Assembly: GCA_003116855.1 (NCBI GenBank)
Contig: BEWT01000006.1
Span: forward strand, 1-64,000
From: Desulfurococcaceae archaeon AG1
GTDB lineage: Archaea; Thermoproteota; Thermoprotei_A; Sulfolobales; AG1
Length of the DNA stretch: 64,000 nucleotides
Direction of reading: 5' to 3'
Below are positions 17,242 to 27,103 of the stretch, in pieces. Every line of letters starts with the position of its first letter. Position 1 is the stretch's first letter. A model generated the notes under the pieces. It ran no database searches. It was not told the origin of the DNA and saw only the letters and a list, made by a program, of their open reading frames with translations. Position numbers and translations under genes: made by a program.

Positions 17242-17377
17242 CATAAAATAAACACCCATTTTACACCATTTTACCAGAATTATTATGGTTTTTTCCAAGA
17301 GAGTATTAGATTATTGGGAATGTTTATTGTAAAACCTTATATCCTCCAAGTCACAGCATATATGGTGCTCAGCGTTT

Positions 17378-18538
17378 GTGGAGGAATTCACGGTAACCCC
17401 CTGGGAGGTTAAGGGTAGGGTTGATTATGAGAAGCTGATAAAGATCTTTGGTACCGAGGCTATAACCAGAGATCTTCTAGAAAGGCTTGAGAGGCTCGCT
17501 GGAGGAGAGCTCCACGTCCTTCTGAGAAGAGGTGTTTTCTTCTCACACAGAGATTTCGATAAAATCCTAGACGATCTCGAGAAGGGCAAGGGCTTCTTCC
17601 TCTACACAGGAAGAGGACCCTCAGGGCCAATGCATATAGGGCATCTGATACCCTTCATACTTACCAAATGGTTCCAGGATAGATTCAGGGCTAATGTATA
17701 TATAATGATCACAGATGACGAGAAGTTTCTCGATGAGGAGAAGATGAGCCTTGAGGAGGCTAGACACTGGGCTTTTGAGAACACGCTCGATATAATAGCG
17801 GTCGGCTTCGACCCCGACAGGACATTCATATTCCACGATACAGAGTATATTGGTAAAATGTACCCCCTAGCTATAAAGATAGCCAAGAAGATAAACTATA
17901 ACCTGGTAAGGGCCGTCTTCGGCTTCACAGGATCCACGAATATAGGGTTGCTCTTCTACCCAGCCCTCCAGATAGTCCCAACGTTTTTCGAGAAAAAGAG
18001 ATGCTTGATCCCAGCAGCAATAGATCAGGATCCCTATTGGAGGATACAGAGAGACCTGGCAGAGTCATTTGGATACTACAAAGTCGCTGCCATACACTCA
18101 AAATTCCTTCCACCCCTAACAGGGTTCGAGGGAAAGATGAGCTCGTCAAAGCCGGAGACAGCTATATTCCTTACAGACGATCCTAAGACTGTGAGGACAA
18201 AGATCATGAAGTATGCCTTCTCAGGCGGGCAACCAACGATCGAGCTCCACAGAAAGCTCGGAGGCAATCCAGATATAGATATATCTTTCCAGTGGCTCAA
18301 AATGCTCTTCGAACCGGATGATAGGAGGCTTAAAGAGATAGAGGATAGCTATAGATCCGGAGCTATGCTTACAGGAGAGCTTAAAGAATATCTTATTGAT
18401 AAGATAAACAGATTCCTCGAAGAGCATAGAGAGAGGAGGGAAAAAGCTAGAGAGATGATCCATGTCTATATGCGGGAAGGAAAACTCGCCAGAGCCATGT
18501 GGGAGAGAGACCTGCTCGACACAAACACAGATCCTTAA
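17378..18538 (+). CDS. trpS: Tryptophanyl-tRNA synthetase
   Basis: 386 residues, class I synthetase. GRGPSGPMHIGHL carries a perfect HIGH motif near residue 88, and GKMSSSKPETAIFL carries KMSSS near 252, the archaeal/eukaryotic TrpRS form. The start is a GTG about 40 bp after a TATA-like ACCTTATATCC (17335-17345). The enzyme charges tRNA-Trp. It is followed 40 bp later by moaA, whose TATA-like sequence overlaps the trpS stop. Confidence 0.93.
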   Translation: MEEFTVTPWEVKGRVDYEKLIKIFGTEAITRDLLERLERLAGGELHVLLRRGVFFSHRDFDKILDDLEKGKGFFLYTGRGPSGPMHIGHLIPFILTKWFQDRFRANVYIMITDDEKFLDEEKMSLEEARHWAFENTLDIIAVGFDPDRTFIFHDTEYIGKMYPLAIKIAKKINYNLVRAVFGFTGSTNIGLLFYPALQIVPTFFEKKRCLIPAAIDQDPYWRIQRDLAESFGYYKVAAIHSKFLPPLTGFEGKMSSSKPETAIFLTDDPKTVRTKIMKYAFSGGQPTIELHRKLGGNPDIDISFQWLKMLFEPDDRRLKEIEDSYRSGAMLTGELKEYLIDKINRFLEEHRERREKAREMIHVYMREGKLARAMWERDLLDTNTDP

Positions 18539-18578
18539 TATATAAACTGTTTAGCAGAGATAATTTAGGTGCTGCTAG

Positions 18579-19751
18579 GTGATTTTAGAAAGTAGTAGCG
18601 ATTCCGACGGCCATATTATCGATAGATTTGGAAGACCATTCACGATAATGAGAATAAGCATAACCCATGACTGCAATTTCAAATGCTTCTTCTGCCACAT
18701 GGAGGGAGAGGACCCGTCATCGAAGAGCTACCTAACACCAGAGGAAATAGGAATGGTTGCAGAGGCAGCATCAAGACTAGGCGTTAGGAGGTTTAAGATA
18801 ACAGGGGGTGAGCCAACAATAAGAAGAGATCTGCCAGAGATAATAAAAGAGATCAAGGAGAAAGGCAGGGCTGAAGATATATCGATGACAACAAACGGGG
18901 TGCTTCTGAGAAACATGGCCACAAAGCTTAGAGAGGCCGGGCTGGATAGAGTTAATATAAGTCTCCACTCACTAGATCCGGAGAAGTTCTACCAGATCAC
19001 AGGAACAAAACTTATGGATAGAGTGCTCGAAGGAGTTGACGCCGCTATAAGTGCTGGTTTCAAGCAGATCAAGATCAACATGGTTATACTCAAAAACTTC
19101 AACGAAGACGATGTATGGAGATTAATAGACTTTGTGAGGGGGAAGAAAATAGTGCTACAACTCATAGAGCTCCACCCAGTGGGTGAGGGAAGAAAGATCT
19201 TCACGCGGTTCCACACATTCCTAGACGATGTTGAGGAGAAGCTCTCAAAGATCTCAAAGATGAGGATCCGGAAGGAGCTTCACAACAGACCAATATACTA
19301 CCTAGAAGGAGGAGGAGCTGTAGAGATAGTTAGGCCTGTGAAGAACCCCATATTCTGTGCAGCATGCACAAGAATAAGGCTCACTGCAGATGGCTATCTA
19401 AAACCATGTCTTGTTAGGAATGATAACCTAGTATCTATAAAGGAGATCCTTAGAATGGATATCGATAGAGAGAGGAAAATAGAGATGCTAATAGAAGCCC
19501 TGCTCATAGCCAACTCACGTAGAGAGCCCTCAGCATACTGGAGGATAGGTGAGGAGTTTGAGAGAGAAGTTCATAGATATCTTGGCAACGGAGCGTTAGC
19601 AGACGGAACCAGAAGGATAAGGATCTCTATTCCCAAGAAGCCCCAGCCAAACATAAGGTTTGTGGACATGCCGATACCGATCGCGCTAAATAGTACTGCT
19701 ACCGCTAGGGTTAATACTGGTTATAAGTATAAAATAGAGGATTTATTATAA
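18579..19751 (+). CDS. moaA: GTP 3',8-cyclase MoaA (molybdenum/tungsten cofactor)
   Basis: 390 residues. The N-terminal radical SAM motif CNFKCFFC (C32, C36, C39), ITGGEPTIRRDL and the C-terminal second cluster CAACTRIRLTADGYLKPC (from about residue 261) identify MoaA, which turns GTP into the first pterin precursor of the W/Mo cofactor. The protein is longer than typical MoaA (~330) and ends in a ~60-residue extension after the usual C-terminal region; the terminal GG used by classical MoaA is not visible. Starts with GTG. No other moa gene is nearby. Tungsten/Mo cofactor use agrees with the possible AOR relic at 3359-3508. Confidence 0.85.
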   Translation: MILESSSDSDGHIIDRFGRPFTIMRISITHDCNFKCFFCHMEGEDPSSKSYLTPEEIGMVAEAASRLGVRRFKITGGEPTIRRDLPEIIKEIKEKGRAEDISMTTNGVLLRNMATKLREAGLDRVNISLHSLDPEKFYQITGTKLMDRVLEGVDAAISAGFKQIKINMVILKNFNEDDVWRLIDFVRGKKIVLQLIELHPVGEGRKIFTRFHTFLDDVEEKLSKISKMRIRKELHNRPIYYLEGGGAVEIVRPVKNPIFCAACTRIRLTADGYLKPCLVRNDNLVSIKEILRMDIDRERKIEMLIEALLIANSRREPSAYWRIGEEFEREVHRYLGNGALADGTRRIRISIPKKPQPNIRFVDMPIPIALNSTATARVNTGYKYKIEDLL

Positions 19752-19786
19752 TAAAAATCGTACTTGTCCCATCATAGATACAGGGA

Positions 19787-21598
19787 TCACTTGGGTATTA
19801 GACCTACCATTGAAATTATCATCAACACTATTATCGCTATATGTGGCTTTAGCTCTTTATAGTCGCTAGAGTATGGTAGGATATTTGTTGTCCTATACGC
19901 CATATGGGATAGTCCTGCAAGGCTCAGCATTGTAATAGCTAGCGCAGATGCAACAGCACCGGCTTTGAACGGATTTATATATATAAGTGCGGCTATAGAT
20001 GATATGATCATTACTAGGTAGAAAGCACCCATGATAAACATCCACCCAGGTAGCTCCCTCTCAACCTCGGCTGTCCTCTTAACCTCCTCTAGGGCTTCTC
20101 TATCAGGGTCGGTAGCCATTGTTGCTCTATCAACCTTGATCTTTGGGATCATTGTTACCATGAGAACCCCTACAGCGCTCCCCAACACTCCTATGAATAT
20201 TGAGACAAGATTCTCATACCCCCCTCTAATTAAGAGGCTCTCCCAAGATCTTATCGCTAGAATCACGCCAGATAGTATTAGTAACAGAATCCCCATATAT
20301 GTAGCCACAAGCCCCCTGACCACATTGCTCCTCTTAATAACAATACCAGCATGTCTCTTAGATAGAAGATAAATCCCCACCACAACCACAATCATCGGTG
20401 GCAACATCACTTCAACCGCTTTATCAAGCCCAACAGGCTCTCCGGGTGTAAGAGCGCCCCATATGGTTGTCTGGATCAGGTAAACAACTATGAGAGCCCC
20501 TATAGCTGTGTGCACGGGTCTCCTCAGCGGGTGTCTCTCATCACTTCTATCGAGGAAAGGTACTAATAATAGGTAGAGTAGGGGTAGCGCGATCCCTACT
20601 ATGAATGGGAGTAGTATTGGGCTTTCCGGTATGGTTATGCTTATAATTCCTAGATTTATAACTATAGGGCTCTGTATAGATAGGAACACAAAGTCGGCTA
20701 CCTTGTAGAAGAAGAGGAAGAACCACGGTGGGTATGGCGGGTGTTCAGATATAGTACCCCTTGGAGGGCCTGGTAACGGTGATATGAGTGGATGTATGCT
20801 TCCTAGTGAGAGGGCTATTGATAGCAATGCTAGTAATAACCCCCATGTGAGGCCAGTCATATATAATATATAGAGGAGATTTGTGGGGAACCACGGAGCC
20901 AGGTCTTTTCTAGTCTGGCTTATTATAGAGAGAGAAGCCTTCCACCTGCTCTCCTTAGGATCTGCAGGAGGCCCATAAGCCTCGAATAACGCCATGTGTG
21001 CTACGAAGAGCAGCATGAGCAACGCCGCTGATATGATGTGAAAGGCGAGAACCCTTCTATATGTCTCTTCAACGTCTGTGCCGAAAAGTAGCGCTAATAT
21101 ATAGTTACCAAGGTCTGTTCCGAATACGCCTGTGACAACACCTTTACCAACGTTTATAGCGTCGTCAGCAGTTATATCGCCTACAAGTACATAGCCTAGA
21201 AAAGCTGTGTTGAGAGTCATAACACCTGCCAGAACACCTACTATCCAGAGGAGCTCTCTGGGCTTTTTATAGGCTGCTTTGAAGAAGTTTCTGAACAAAT
21301 GTATATATGCCGATAGTATCATTAGATGTGCAGCATATAGGTGGGAAGAACGGAGCAGCTGTCCATATGGCACTTCTTCTATAATCCTCATTACAGAGTT
21401 ATACGCATCTAGAGGGTTATACCATATTAATAGCATGAGTCCTGTTAAAACCAACCATGCAAAAGCCGAGGTTACGATAGCTCCTAGCCAAAAGTCAAGA
21501 CTGAAATGCGTATAGGGAACCCTCCTAAACGGGATATCCCTTAAATTAGCTCTATCAACGATCCAGTTCCATATCTTCTCAACAAAATTTGCACCCAT
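19787..21598 (-). CDS. Cytochrome b (bc1/b6-type) of the respiratory chain
   Basis: 603 residues. The four heme-ligand histidines are visible in two helices: SSHLYAAHLMILSAYIH (near residues 83-99) and LAFHIISAALLMLLFVAH (near 187-204). Quinol-site and many further membrane helices follow, to at least 12 in all. The long C-terminal part beyond a standard b6/subunit IV unit is characteristic of archaeal SoxC/SoxN-type proteins. I chose ATG 21598; the longer TTG start at 21628 would overlap the Rieske gene by 17 bp. It is co-transcribed after the Rieske protein. The pair forms the core of a quinol-oxidising complex in the cytoplasmic membrane. Confidence 0.85.
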   Translation of the reverse strand: MGANFVEKIWNWIVDRANLRDIPFRRVPYTHFSLDFWLGAIVTSAFAWLVLTGLMLLIWYNPLDAYNSVMRIIEEVPYGQLLRSSHLYAAHLMILSAYIHLFRNFFKAAYKKPRELLWIVGVLAGVMTLNTAFLGYVLVGDITADDAINVGKGVVTGVFGTDLGNYILALLFGTDVEETYRRVLAFHIISAALLMLLFVAHMALFEAYGPPADPKESRWKASLSIISQTRKDLAPWFPTNLLYILYMTGLTWGLLLALLSIALSLGSIHPLISPLPGPPRGTISEHPPYPPWFFLFFYKVADFVFLSIQSPIVINLGIISITIPESPILLPFIVGIALPLLYLLLVPFLDRSDERHPLRRPVHTAIGALIVVYLIQTTIWGALTPGEPVGLDKAVEVMLPPMIVVVVGIYLLSKRHAGIVIKRSNVVRGLVATYMGILLLILSGVILAIRSWESLLIRGGYENLVSIFIGVLGSAVGVLMVTMIPKIKVDRATMATDPDREALEEVKRTAEVERELPGWMFIMGAFYLVMIISSIAALIYINPFKAGAVASALAITMLSLAGLSHMAYRTTNILPYSSDYKELKPHIAIIVLMIISMVGLIPK

Positions 21599-21611
21599 AT
21601 TCCCACACCAC

Positions 21612-22415
21612 CTACGCGCTTCCACCAACTTCTTCAGGTGTATATATGGTCACACGATCTTTAACCACATCTCCACAGAGATTACACGTCTTACCAAATA
21701 TAGTTGGCCCCACAACCCCTACAGCATATAGATAATCAGTAGAGCTATCCCACTCAAGTATTATTGCTGGAAGAGGACGGAGGGCTGGGTCGAGAAGCAC
21801 GGCAGCACCTCTATAAGGATCATATACTGTTCCATGACAAGCACAGTGGAGAACACCGCCCCTCTGACCTATATCTGGGGGGTTTGTTCTAAACCTCGTT
21901 GGCTGTCCAGGGGGGTAGAACCTCAGCTGTGGGAATATGCAGCCTAGGTGCTGACATATTAGGCTATAAGCTACAATAGATCTATTTGGACCCACACCAC
22001 CTGGGAAAACATATTTAGCAACATTTGGAGGACCCTCAATAGGCTTCTCCTCACCCCCAACCGCTAGCGAGGGTACTTTGAGTGGATGCATTGTAACCAA
22101 GAGCTCTACGCTTTTAACCTCCACCGGGTTGCCGTTTCTATCGCCGAGGTTTATGAGGATATTCTGCGTATCTGTTAAGGGGTAGTAGAAGAGATAAGGC
22201 TTATTAACCGGGAGCTGTGAGGCCCTCACAGGCTCTCCGTTTGAAAATACAAGCAGGGATCGGGGGTATTCGGCTGCACCACTAAGAGCAGGCGGGGTAA
22301 CATACCTGATCGTGGGGATTATTAGAGAGCTGAAGGCGCCAGCTATGCCTGCTGCTGCCATGTATTTTATCACATCCCTCCGCCTAACGCCGCCCATTAT
22401 TTCCCCCTCTACCAT
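21612..22415 (-). CDS. Rieske iron-sulfur protein
   Basis: 267 residues. [2Fe-2S] ligands are in CQHLGC (near residue 156) and CACHGTVYDP (near 186), with an extra CNLCGD pair near the C-terminus. The N-terminus has a twin-arginine-like VRRRDVIKYMAAAG followed by one hydrophobic helix, so it is probably exported folded by Tat and kept as a membrane anchor with the cluster outside. The distance between the two Rieske boxes is long, as in archaeal SoxL/SoxF. First gene of a two-gene operon with cytochrome b; divergent from the membrane protein at 22579. Confidence 0.9.
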   Translation of the reverse strand: MVEGEIMGGVRRRDVIKYMAAAGIAGAFSSLIIPTIRYVTPPALSGAAEYPRSLLVFSNGEPVRASQLPVNKPYLFYYPLTDTQNILINLGDRNGNPVEVKSVELLVTMHPLKVPSLAVGGEEKPIEGPPNVAKYVFPGGVGPNRSIVAYSLICQHLGCIFPQLRFYPPGQPTRFRTNPPDIGQRGGVLHCACHGTVYDPYRGAAVLLDPALRPLPAIILEWDSSTDYLYAVGVVGPTIFGKTCNLCGDVVKDRVTIYTPEEVGGSA

Positions 22416-22578
22416 TTTCTAGAGGACTATTAAAGGAGCTATTCTTCAATAAGAGTGCCTAAACTAGTTACAGAAATATACATCTATATAAAAGAATATG
22501 AATTCTTATAATACATACGCTCGATCCGATCGCCTGAAAAGCCTTTAAGTAACACAACCTGACTCTCTTGGGATAGTT

Positions 22579-23055
22579 ATGAGAGAGATAGACATGGCTC
22601 TCTGTGTTCTTATAGGTATTGAGCTCTACGTGCTACAGATTTTAATAGGTCCTGGGTTATATAGCCCAATATTATCTATGGTATCCCTAGCACTCCTAGT
22701 AATACCAGTAGTAAGACTTGAGGGTACCGCTAGAGGTGTTGCTAGTGTTCTCGAGATCCTGTTGGGTCTAGAGATCATAGCCCTAGGCTTCCTAATCCCA
22801 GGTGCTTCCATTTATAGCATCCCCCTGGGTATAGGGATAATAACCATCATGGGGATCCTATTAATCGCACTCTCAAGAGAAGGAATACCTAGATGGATCT
22901 CATTAGCAACAATACCCATGATATACGTGCTAATGATAGTAATAGCTGAAGAACCTGTTGAGAGAGCCATTATTGTAGGCATGCTTGGAGCATTCCTAGC
23001 AGGAGGTTTTGTAGGCCTTACACTCACCAGAGAACCGGAGGAGATAGAGGTTTAA
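22579..23055 (+). CDS. Uncharacterised polytopic membrane protein
   Basis: 158 residues, almost entirely hydrophobic, with about five or six predicted membrane helices and a short acidic C-terminal tail (REPEEIEV). No family is recognised. It is divergent from the Rieske/cytochrome b operon with ~160 bp between, containing a TATA-like CCTTTAAGTAAC near 22540-22551. Proximity hints at a respiratory accessory role, but nothing in the sequence proves it. Confidence 0.7.
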   Translation: MREIDMALCVLIGIELYVLQILIGPGLYSPILSMVSLALLVIPVVRLEGTARGVASVLEILLGLEIIALGFLIPGASIYSIPLGIGIITIMGILLIALSREGIPRWISLATIPMIYVLMIVIAEEPVERAIIVGMLGAFLAGGFVGLTLTREPEEIEV

Positions 23056-23686
23056 GAACACATATACTATATCGCTACTATATCACTAAAAGCAATGAAA
23101 ACAACCCAACTAACGGGCTTATTGTCAACACACTCTTCGTTGATCTTTAAACACATACCGCGTCTCCCTCTATTAGCGGTTACATCTGCGTATATCTCTT
23201 TATTTATACGTTAACATCGTTTCGGATCATAGAACAAGACTCCCCGCATATATTTAAAGATAGAAGACCGTTCTCCAGACAGCTTAGAGCATTAGTTACA
23301 TTTCTACCAGGACTTCGGCTATGAAGACTCTGGTTATAAGCATTTATATAAAAGGAAAACAACCTCACACTCATAACCGCTAATGCTCTGTTCTTTCACA
23401 GACGCATTTGACGTTGCTTTTTGGTGACACGCTAACCCTTATATACGCACTGGAGCGTGATAGTAGCAACACTACAAATTACTGAAGAACGGCCTCCTAG
23501 TAGATAGGAGTTCCACCATGTTGGGCTAGTAGCGACTATAAACCCATAAGAGCGAGGAATCCTTAGGCTAGGTGGAAGCCCCTTAATATAAAAGGGAAAT
23601 ATAGAATACTACCAAATATCTAGAAACAAATAACAATCATTCAATCCCTATATCTTTCTTCAGGGTATTCTTCATAGGTGGTGTAG
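23056..23686. other. Non-coding gap with nested inverted repeats
   Basis: No gene seen. AGAGCATTAG at 23286-23295 is repeated inverted at 23380-23389. GACCGTTCT at 23266-23274 pairs with AGAACGGCC at 23486-23494 with one mismatch. Several TATA-like stretches lie in between (e.g. 23250-23258). Confidence 0.5.
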
Positions 23687-24832
23687 ATGGGCATGGTCCT
23701 GGATAGGCTGAAGCCTCTATCCGCTGGGCAAGAGGCTATGCTCTCAGCACTCAGGGATCCTGAGGCTGAGATTGTAGGCATATTTGGTCCTAGCGGCTCT
23801 GGTAAGAGTCTCTTTTCAATAGCATATGGCGTTGATTCGATCATCAACGGTAGGTTTAAGAGATTCCTTATCGTGAAGCCTCTGGTCAATGTAGTGAGCG
23901 GTGTTGGTATAGGCGTCGAGATTGGTAGAGAGGTGTTTGAGGGGCTTGTGCTTGATTATTTAAGGGATCTCGCGTCAACACTACAGATTGAGGGGGATTT
24001 AGAGGATCTGTTTAGGAGGAGATCTATACAGATCGTGGATCTTCACTACCTCAAGGGAAGAACCTTCGATGATTCGCTAGTATTTATAGACGATATCCAA
24101 AACATGCCTGCTGAAAGCGTTATAGAGATCCTGACAAGGGTTGGCAATAGAAGCAAGCTGATCGTCGCAGGTGATCCTGTGTTTCAGAGGCTAAAGAGGG
24201 TTGAGAGAGACTCATCAGCAATAATAAGAGAGATATTGCTTGGCGAAGAGAAGGCGAGAGTAGTGGATCTAGGGCTAGCCGATGTGGTGAGACCAGGGGC
24301 TAGGAGGGGGCTGAAGCTGTTTATGGAGCTGATATTGAGGAGCAGGAGTATGAGTGATGAGGAGAAGAGGGTAGCAAGCATAATACCCCACCACGCGCCG
24401 GATGCAGATATAGTGACCGTCTTTGACGTTACTAAGGCTAAAGAAACCTATGGTGTCAAAGGCGAAGGTGTACCTGACATATTGATCTTCACAAAAACAC
24501 CTGGAAGGCTTATAGGCAAGGGTGGAGAGAGGATCCAGAAGATCGAGAAGGAAATCGGGAAGAAGGTGAGAGGCGTAGAGCTCGTCCTTGACTTCAAAGA
24601 ATGGATAAGGTCTATACATCCAGTGACGTGGGTTTATAAACACGTTATTGGCGCCGATTTTGCAGGACCGAGACTTAGGATAAGGATCGATAGAGAGGCT
24701 GCAGGAGCCTTCATAGGACAGGGAGGATCCCACATAAGGTTCCTAGAATACATATTCGAAGGACTGCTAGGAATAGGTGTTGAGGTAGAGCAAGTAGAGG
24801 TCAAAACCGAAAGGGAGAAGAAGAGAAAGTGA
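23687..24832 (+). CDS. PhoH-like ATPase with two KH RNA-binding domains
   Basis: 381 residues. The N-terminal ATPase shows Walker A GPSGSGKS (near residue 35), the PhoH-typical V-K-P-L after strand 2, and Walker B LVFIDDIQN (near 130). It is followed by sensor-like VAGDP. The C-terminal third contains two GxxG KH loops: GRLIGKGGERIQ (near 272) and GAFIGQGGSHIR (near 342). The fusion suggests an RNA-associated ATPase or helicase. Starts with ATG after a GGTGGTGTAG region. The next gene begins ~45 bp later and may be co-transcribed. Confidence 0.85.
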   Translation: MGMVLDRLKPLSAGQEAMLSALRDPEAEIVGIFGPSGSGKSLFSIAYGVDSIINGRFKRFLIVKPLVNVVSGVGIGVEIGREVFEGLVLDYLRDLASTLQIEGDLEDLFRRRSIQIVDLHYLKGRTFDDSLVFIDDIQNMPAESVIEILTRVGNRSKLIVAGDPVFQRLKRVERDSSAIIREILLGEEKARVVDLGLADVVRPGARRGLKLFMELILRSRSMSDEEKRVASIIPHHAPDADIVTVFDVTKAKETYGVKGEGVPDILIFTKTPGRLIGKGGERIQKIEKEIGKKVRGVELVLDFKEWIRSIHPVTWVYKHVIGADFAGPRLRIRIDREAAGAFIGQGGSHIRFLEYIFEGLLGIGVEVEQVEVKTEREKKRK

Positions 24833-24877
24833 ATAATGAACGGCGAGAGAGAATCCCGATACTAGGAGAGTTGAACA

Positions 24878-26074
24878 ATGGAAATATACATAGATCGCGA
24901 ACCAGATCAAGCAAAGCTTGGAAGAAGCTGGTCAAAACTAAAGCTATGCTTCCTAGTAAACCCAGTAGCAGGGCTTGGAGGACCTCTAGGGCTTAAAGGT
25001 AGCGATAGTATAGATCCTGGCGAGGTTGCTAGAAGACTTGGGGCAGGAATGGTTTTACCATCTATCTCACGAGCCAGCAGGTTCTTATCAGAGCTGTTAT
25101 CCCTAGGCTTTGACGGATTAACAATATCTCCGGAGGGGATTATGGGTGGAGATCTCCTTCTCTCAATAGGCTACAGATATATAGAGCTGGTGAAGTTAGA
25201 GAAACCATATATAGATGGTATAAGCACTAGAGAACATACTATTGAATTTGTTAGAAACGCGGCTAAGCTTGGTTGCGAGGTGCTAGTATTTGTTGGTGGT
25301 GACGGGACTGCTAGGGATGTATACCACGCAATGCCCCTCGGATCACCATTTCCAGTCCTTGGGGTTCCAGCAGGGGTCAAAGTCTATAGCGGTGTATTTG
25401 CAACAGGACCTGAGAGTGCTGCCTATCTGATCAAGCTATACAGCGAGGGACTGGCTAGGATAGAGTATAGACCTGTTATAGATGCTGACGAGGATATGAT
25501 GAGACAAGGCTATCTAAAACTAGCCAGAGTAGGAGAACTACTAACACTAACATCCGGTGCGCTGACACAAGATTCTAAAGAGACAGGCTATGGTTATAGC
25601 GTTGAGGGTATAGCAGCATATCTCAGGGAAATTATAGATCCTCAGAGACTCTATCTACTCGGTCCAGGCAGAACCATTGCCGAGATAGCTAGGATCCTTG
25701 GGATCGCGAAAACCGTATTTGGGGTAGACGCTCTATATGGCTGGAGACTTGTGGGAACAGATCTAGACTCAGAATCTATAGAAAAGCTTATACAGATATA
25801 CGGAGACCCAGTTATAATAGTAACACCAATAGGCGGCACAGGGTTCCTCTTAGGCAGAGGGAACCAGCAGATAACCCCAGAGATAATAAGAAGAGCAGGC
25901 AAGAATAATATAATAATAGTAATGTCACCTGAGAAAGCTAACAGAATGAACACGTTGTTGGTAGACACAGGTGATAAAAAGCTAGACGAGGATCTCGAGG
26001 GATATTATAGAGCCATAGTAGGCTATAGAGAAGAGAAAGTCGTAAAGATCAAGGCTTCTTGGAAGACGGGATAA
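24878..26074 (+). CDS. AcoX/ATP-NAD-kinase-like protein
   Basis: 398 residues. NPVAGLGGPLGLKGSD near residue 28 and VGGDGTARDVYHA near 138 are the two glycine-rich motifs of the NAD-kinase/diacylglycerol-kinase fold in its AcoX branch. A third motif, IGGTGFLLGRGNQQITPE, near 315, is also typical. Members are annotated as ATP-NAD kinase-like proteins of unproven substrate. Good frame, ATG with a GGAGAG site just upstream (24867-24872). It is the gene before tRNA-Arg. Confidence 0.8.
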   Translation: MEIYIDREPDQAKLGRSWSKLKLCFLVNPVAGLGGPLGLKGSDSIDPGEVARRLGAGMVLPSISRASRFLSELLSLGFDGLTISPEGIMGGDLLLSIGYRYIELVKLEKPYIDGISTREHTIEFVRNAAKLGCEVLVFVGGDGTARDVYHAMPLGSPFPVLGVPAGVKVYSGVFATGPESAAYLIKLYSEGLARIEYRPVIDADEDMMRQGYLKLARVGELLTLTSGALTQDSKETGYGYSVEGIAAYLREIIDPQRLYLLGPGRTIAEIARILGIAKTVFGVDALYGWRLVGTDLDSESIEKLIQIYGDPVIIVTPIGGTGFLLGRGNQQITPEIIRRAGKNNIIIVMSPEKANRMNTLLVDTGDKKLDEDLEGYYRAIVGYREEKVVKIKASWKTG

Positions 26075-26125
26075 CGTCTAAAGGATCGGATAAAATATCC
26101 CTTAAAGACTCCTATAATAGGTATA

Positions 26126-26200
26126 GGGCCCGTAGCTCAGCCAGGACAGAGCACCGGCCTCCGGAGCCGGAGGACCCGGGTTCAAATCCCGGCGGGCCCG
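26126..26200 (+). tRNA. tRNA-Arg (anticodon CCG)
   Basis: A complete 75-nt cloverleaf: acceptor GGGCCCG/CGGGCCC with discriminator G, D-arm GCTC/GAGC, anticodon stem CCGGC/GCCGG with loop CTCCGGA (anticodon CCG), T-arm CCGGG-TTCAAAT-CCCGG. CCA is not encoded and no intron is seen. A TATA-like AAAATATCCCTTA lies upstream near 26091-26103. Confidence 0.95.
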
Positions 26201-26633
26201 TTTCTAGTAACTGTTAGCCTAAAGATTTCTAACATCATTAGCATCACTATACCGCTATCTCCTATAAAGCACAGGATCCCTGATACTCATAGCTCCCAAA
26301 CCTCTTCCAGGCTTGCTAAAGCCATAATAGATCTCACAGACCATAGCAATTGCGAGACATCACTATAAAGGCCTTTGAGAATCTCTAGAGACGACAAATA
26401 CGTAGGTTTGCTACTTATTTACATCATAAGACCCACTATGCCCCCTAACATAATCCAAACTCCCAAGCTAGCAATCCTCATATGAGTGGAAGGGCGAGTT
26501 TACCGTGTTCTACAGAGACACAATGGGATCTTCCACAACGTTTTACACTCATATTAAAATCACATGCTTCTAACCTTCTATAGCAAAAGCTAGGGAAGCC
26601 TAGAGTATGGATAATAGATCGTCAGGATATTGA
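26201..26633. other. Gap between the two tRNA genes
   Basis: About 430 bp with no open frame of note and no recognisable RNA motif. I see nothing in it beyond ordinary A/T-rich spacer. Confidence 0.5.
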
Positions 26634-26717
26634 CGCCGGGGGCGGGATTCGAACCCGCGCGGGGTTTCCCCCACCGGCTCTCAAGGCCGGCCCCTTAGAC
26701 CGCTCGGGCACCCCGGC
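26634..26717 (-). tRNA. tRNA-Ser (anticodon TGA)
   Basis: An 84-nt class II tRNA on the minus strand: acceptor GCCGGGG/CCCCGGC with discriminator G, anticodon stem CCGGC/GCCGG with loop CTTGAGA (anticodon TGA), a long variable arm GTGGGGGAAACCCCGC, and T-arm GCGGG-TTCGAAT-CCCGC. No intron, no encoded CCA. Confidence 0.95.
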
Positions 26718-27103
26718 ATCTGCCATCGATAATTACTCTCTGAGGGTATATGTTTTTTACCATATTCTGAGTTATACGAGATAAATTATAGACAGATACC
26801 CCCATAACCTATATTTCAGCTTATAAGCACTGTGTTTTAGTAGAACTACTAATTTAATACCAACCATTATAGACCCTCGTAAAGTCAGAAATAGCCGGCC
26901 GTAGCATTGTTGTGTTCTATGCTGTGGCTCCTTGACATCGCTTAAACTATATATCGGTGGCTGTAGATGTCTAGAGAATCTTTGCGATTGAGAATGGATT
27001 GTCATGTTGTATCTAAGGATCCATCGTTTTTTACTAATGATTTGTAAAACCTCCGGGATTTATTAATATACCCTTTAACTAGATTTATTATCGGGCGACC
27101 ACT
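26718..27103. other. Spacer before the two-TM protein
   Basis: About 385 bp without a gene. A TATA-like TTATTAATATACCC near 27059-27072 lies ~30-45 bp before the GTG at 27104 and is the likely promoter of that gene. Confidence 0.5.
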
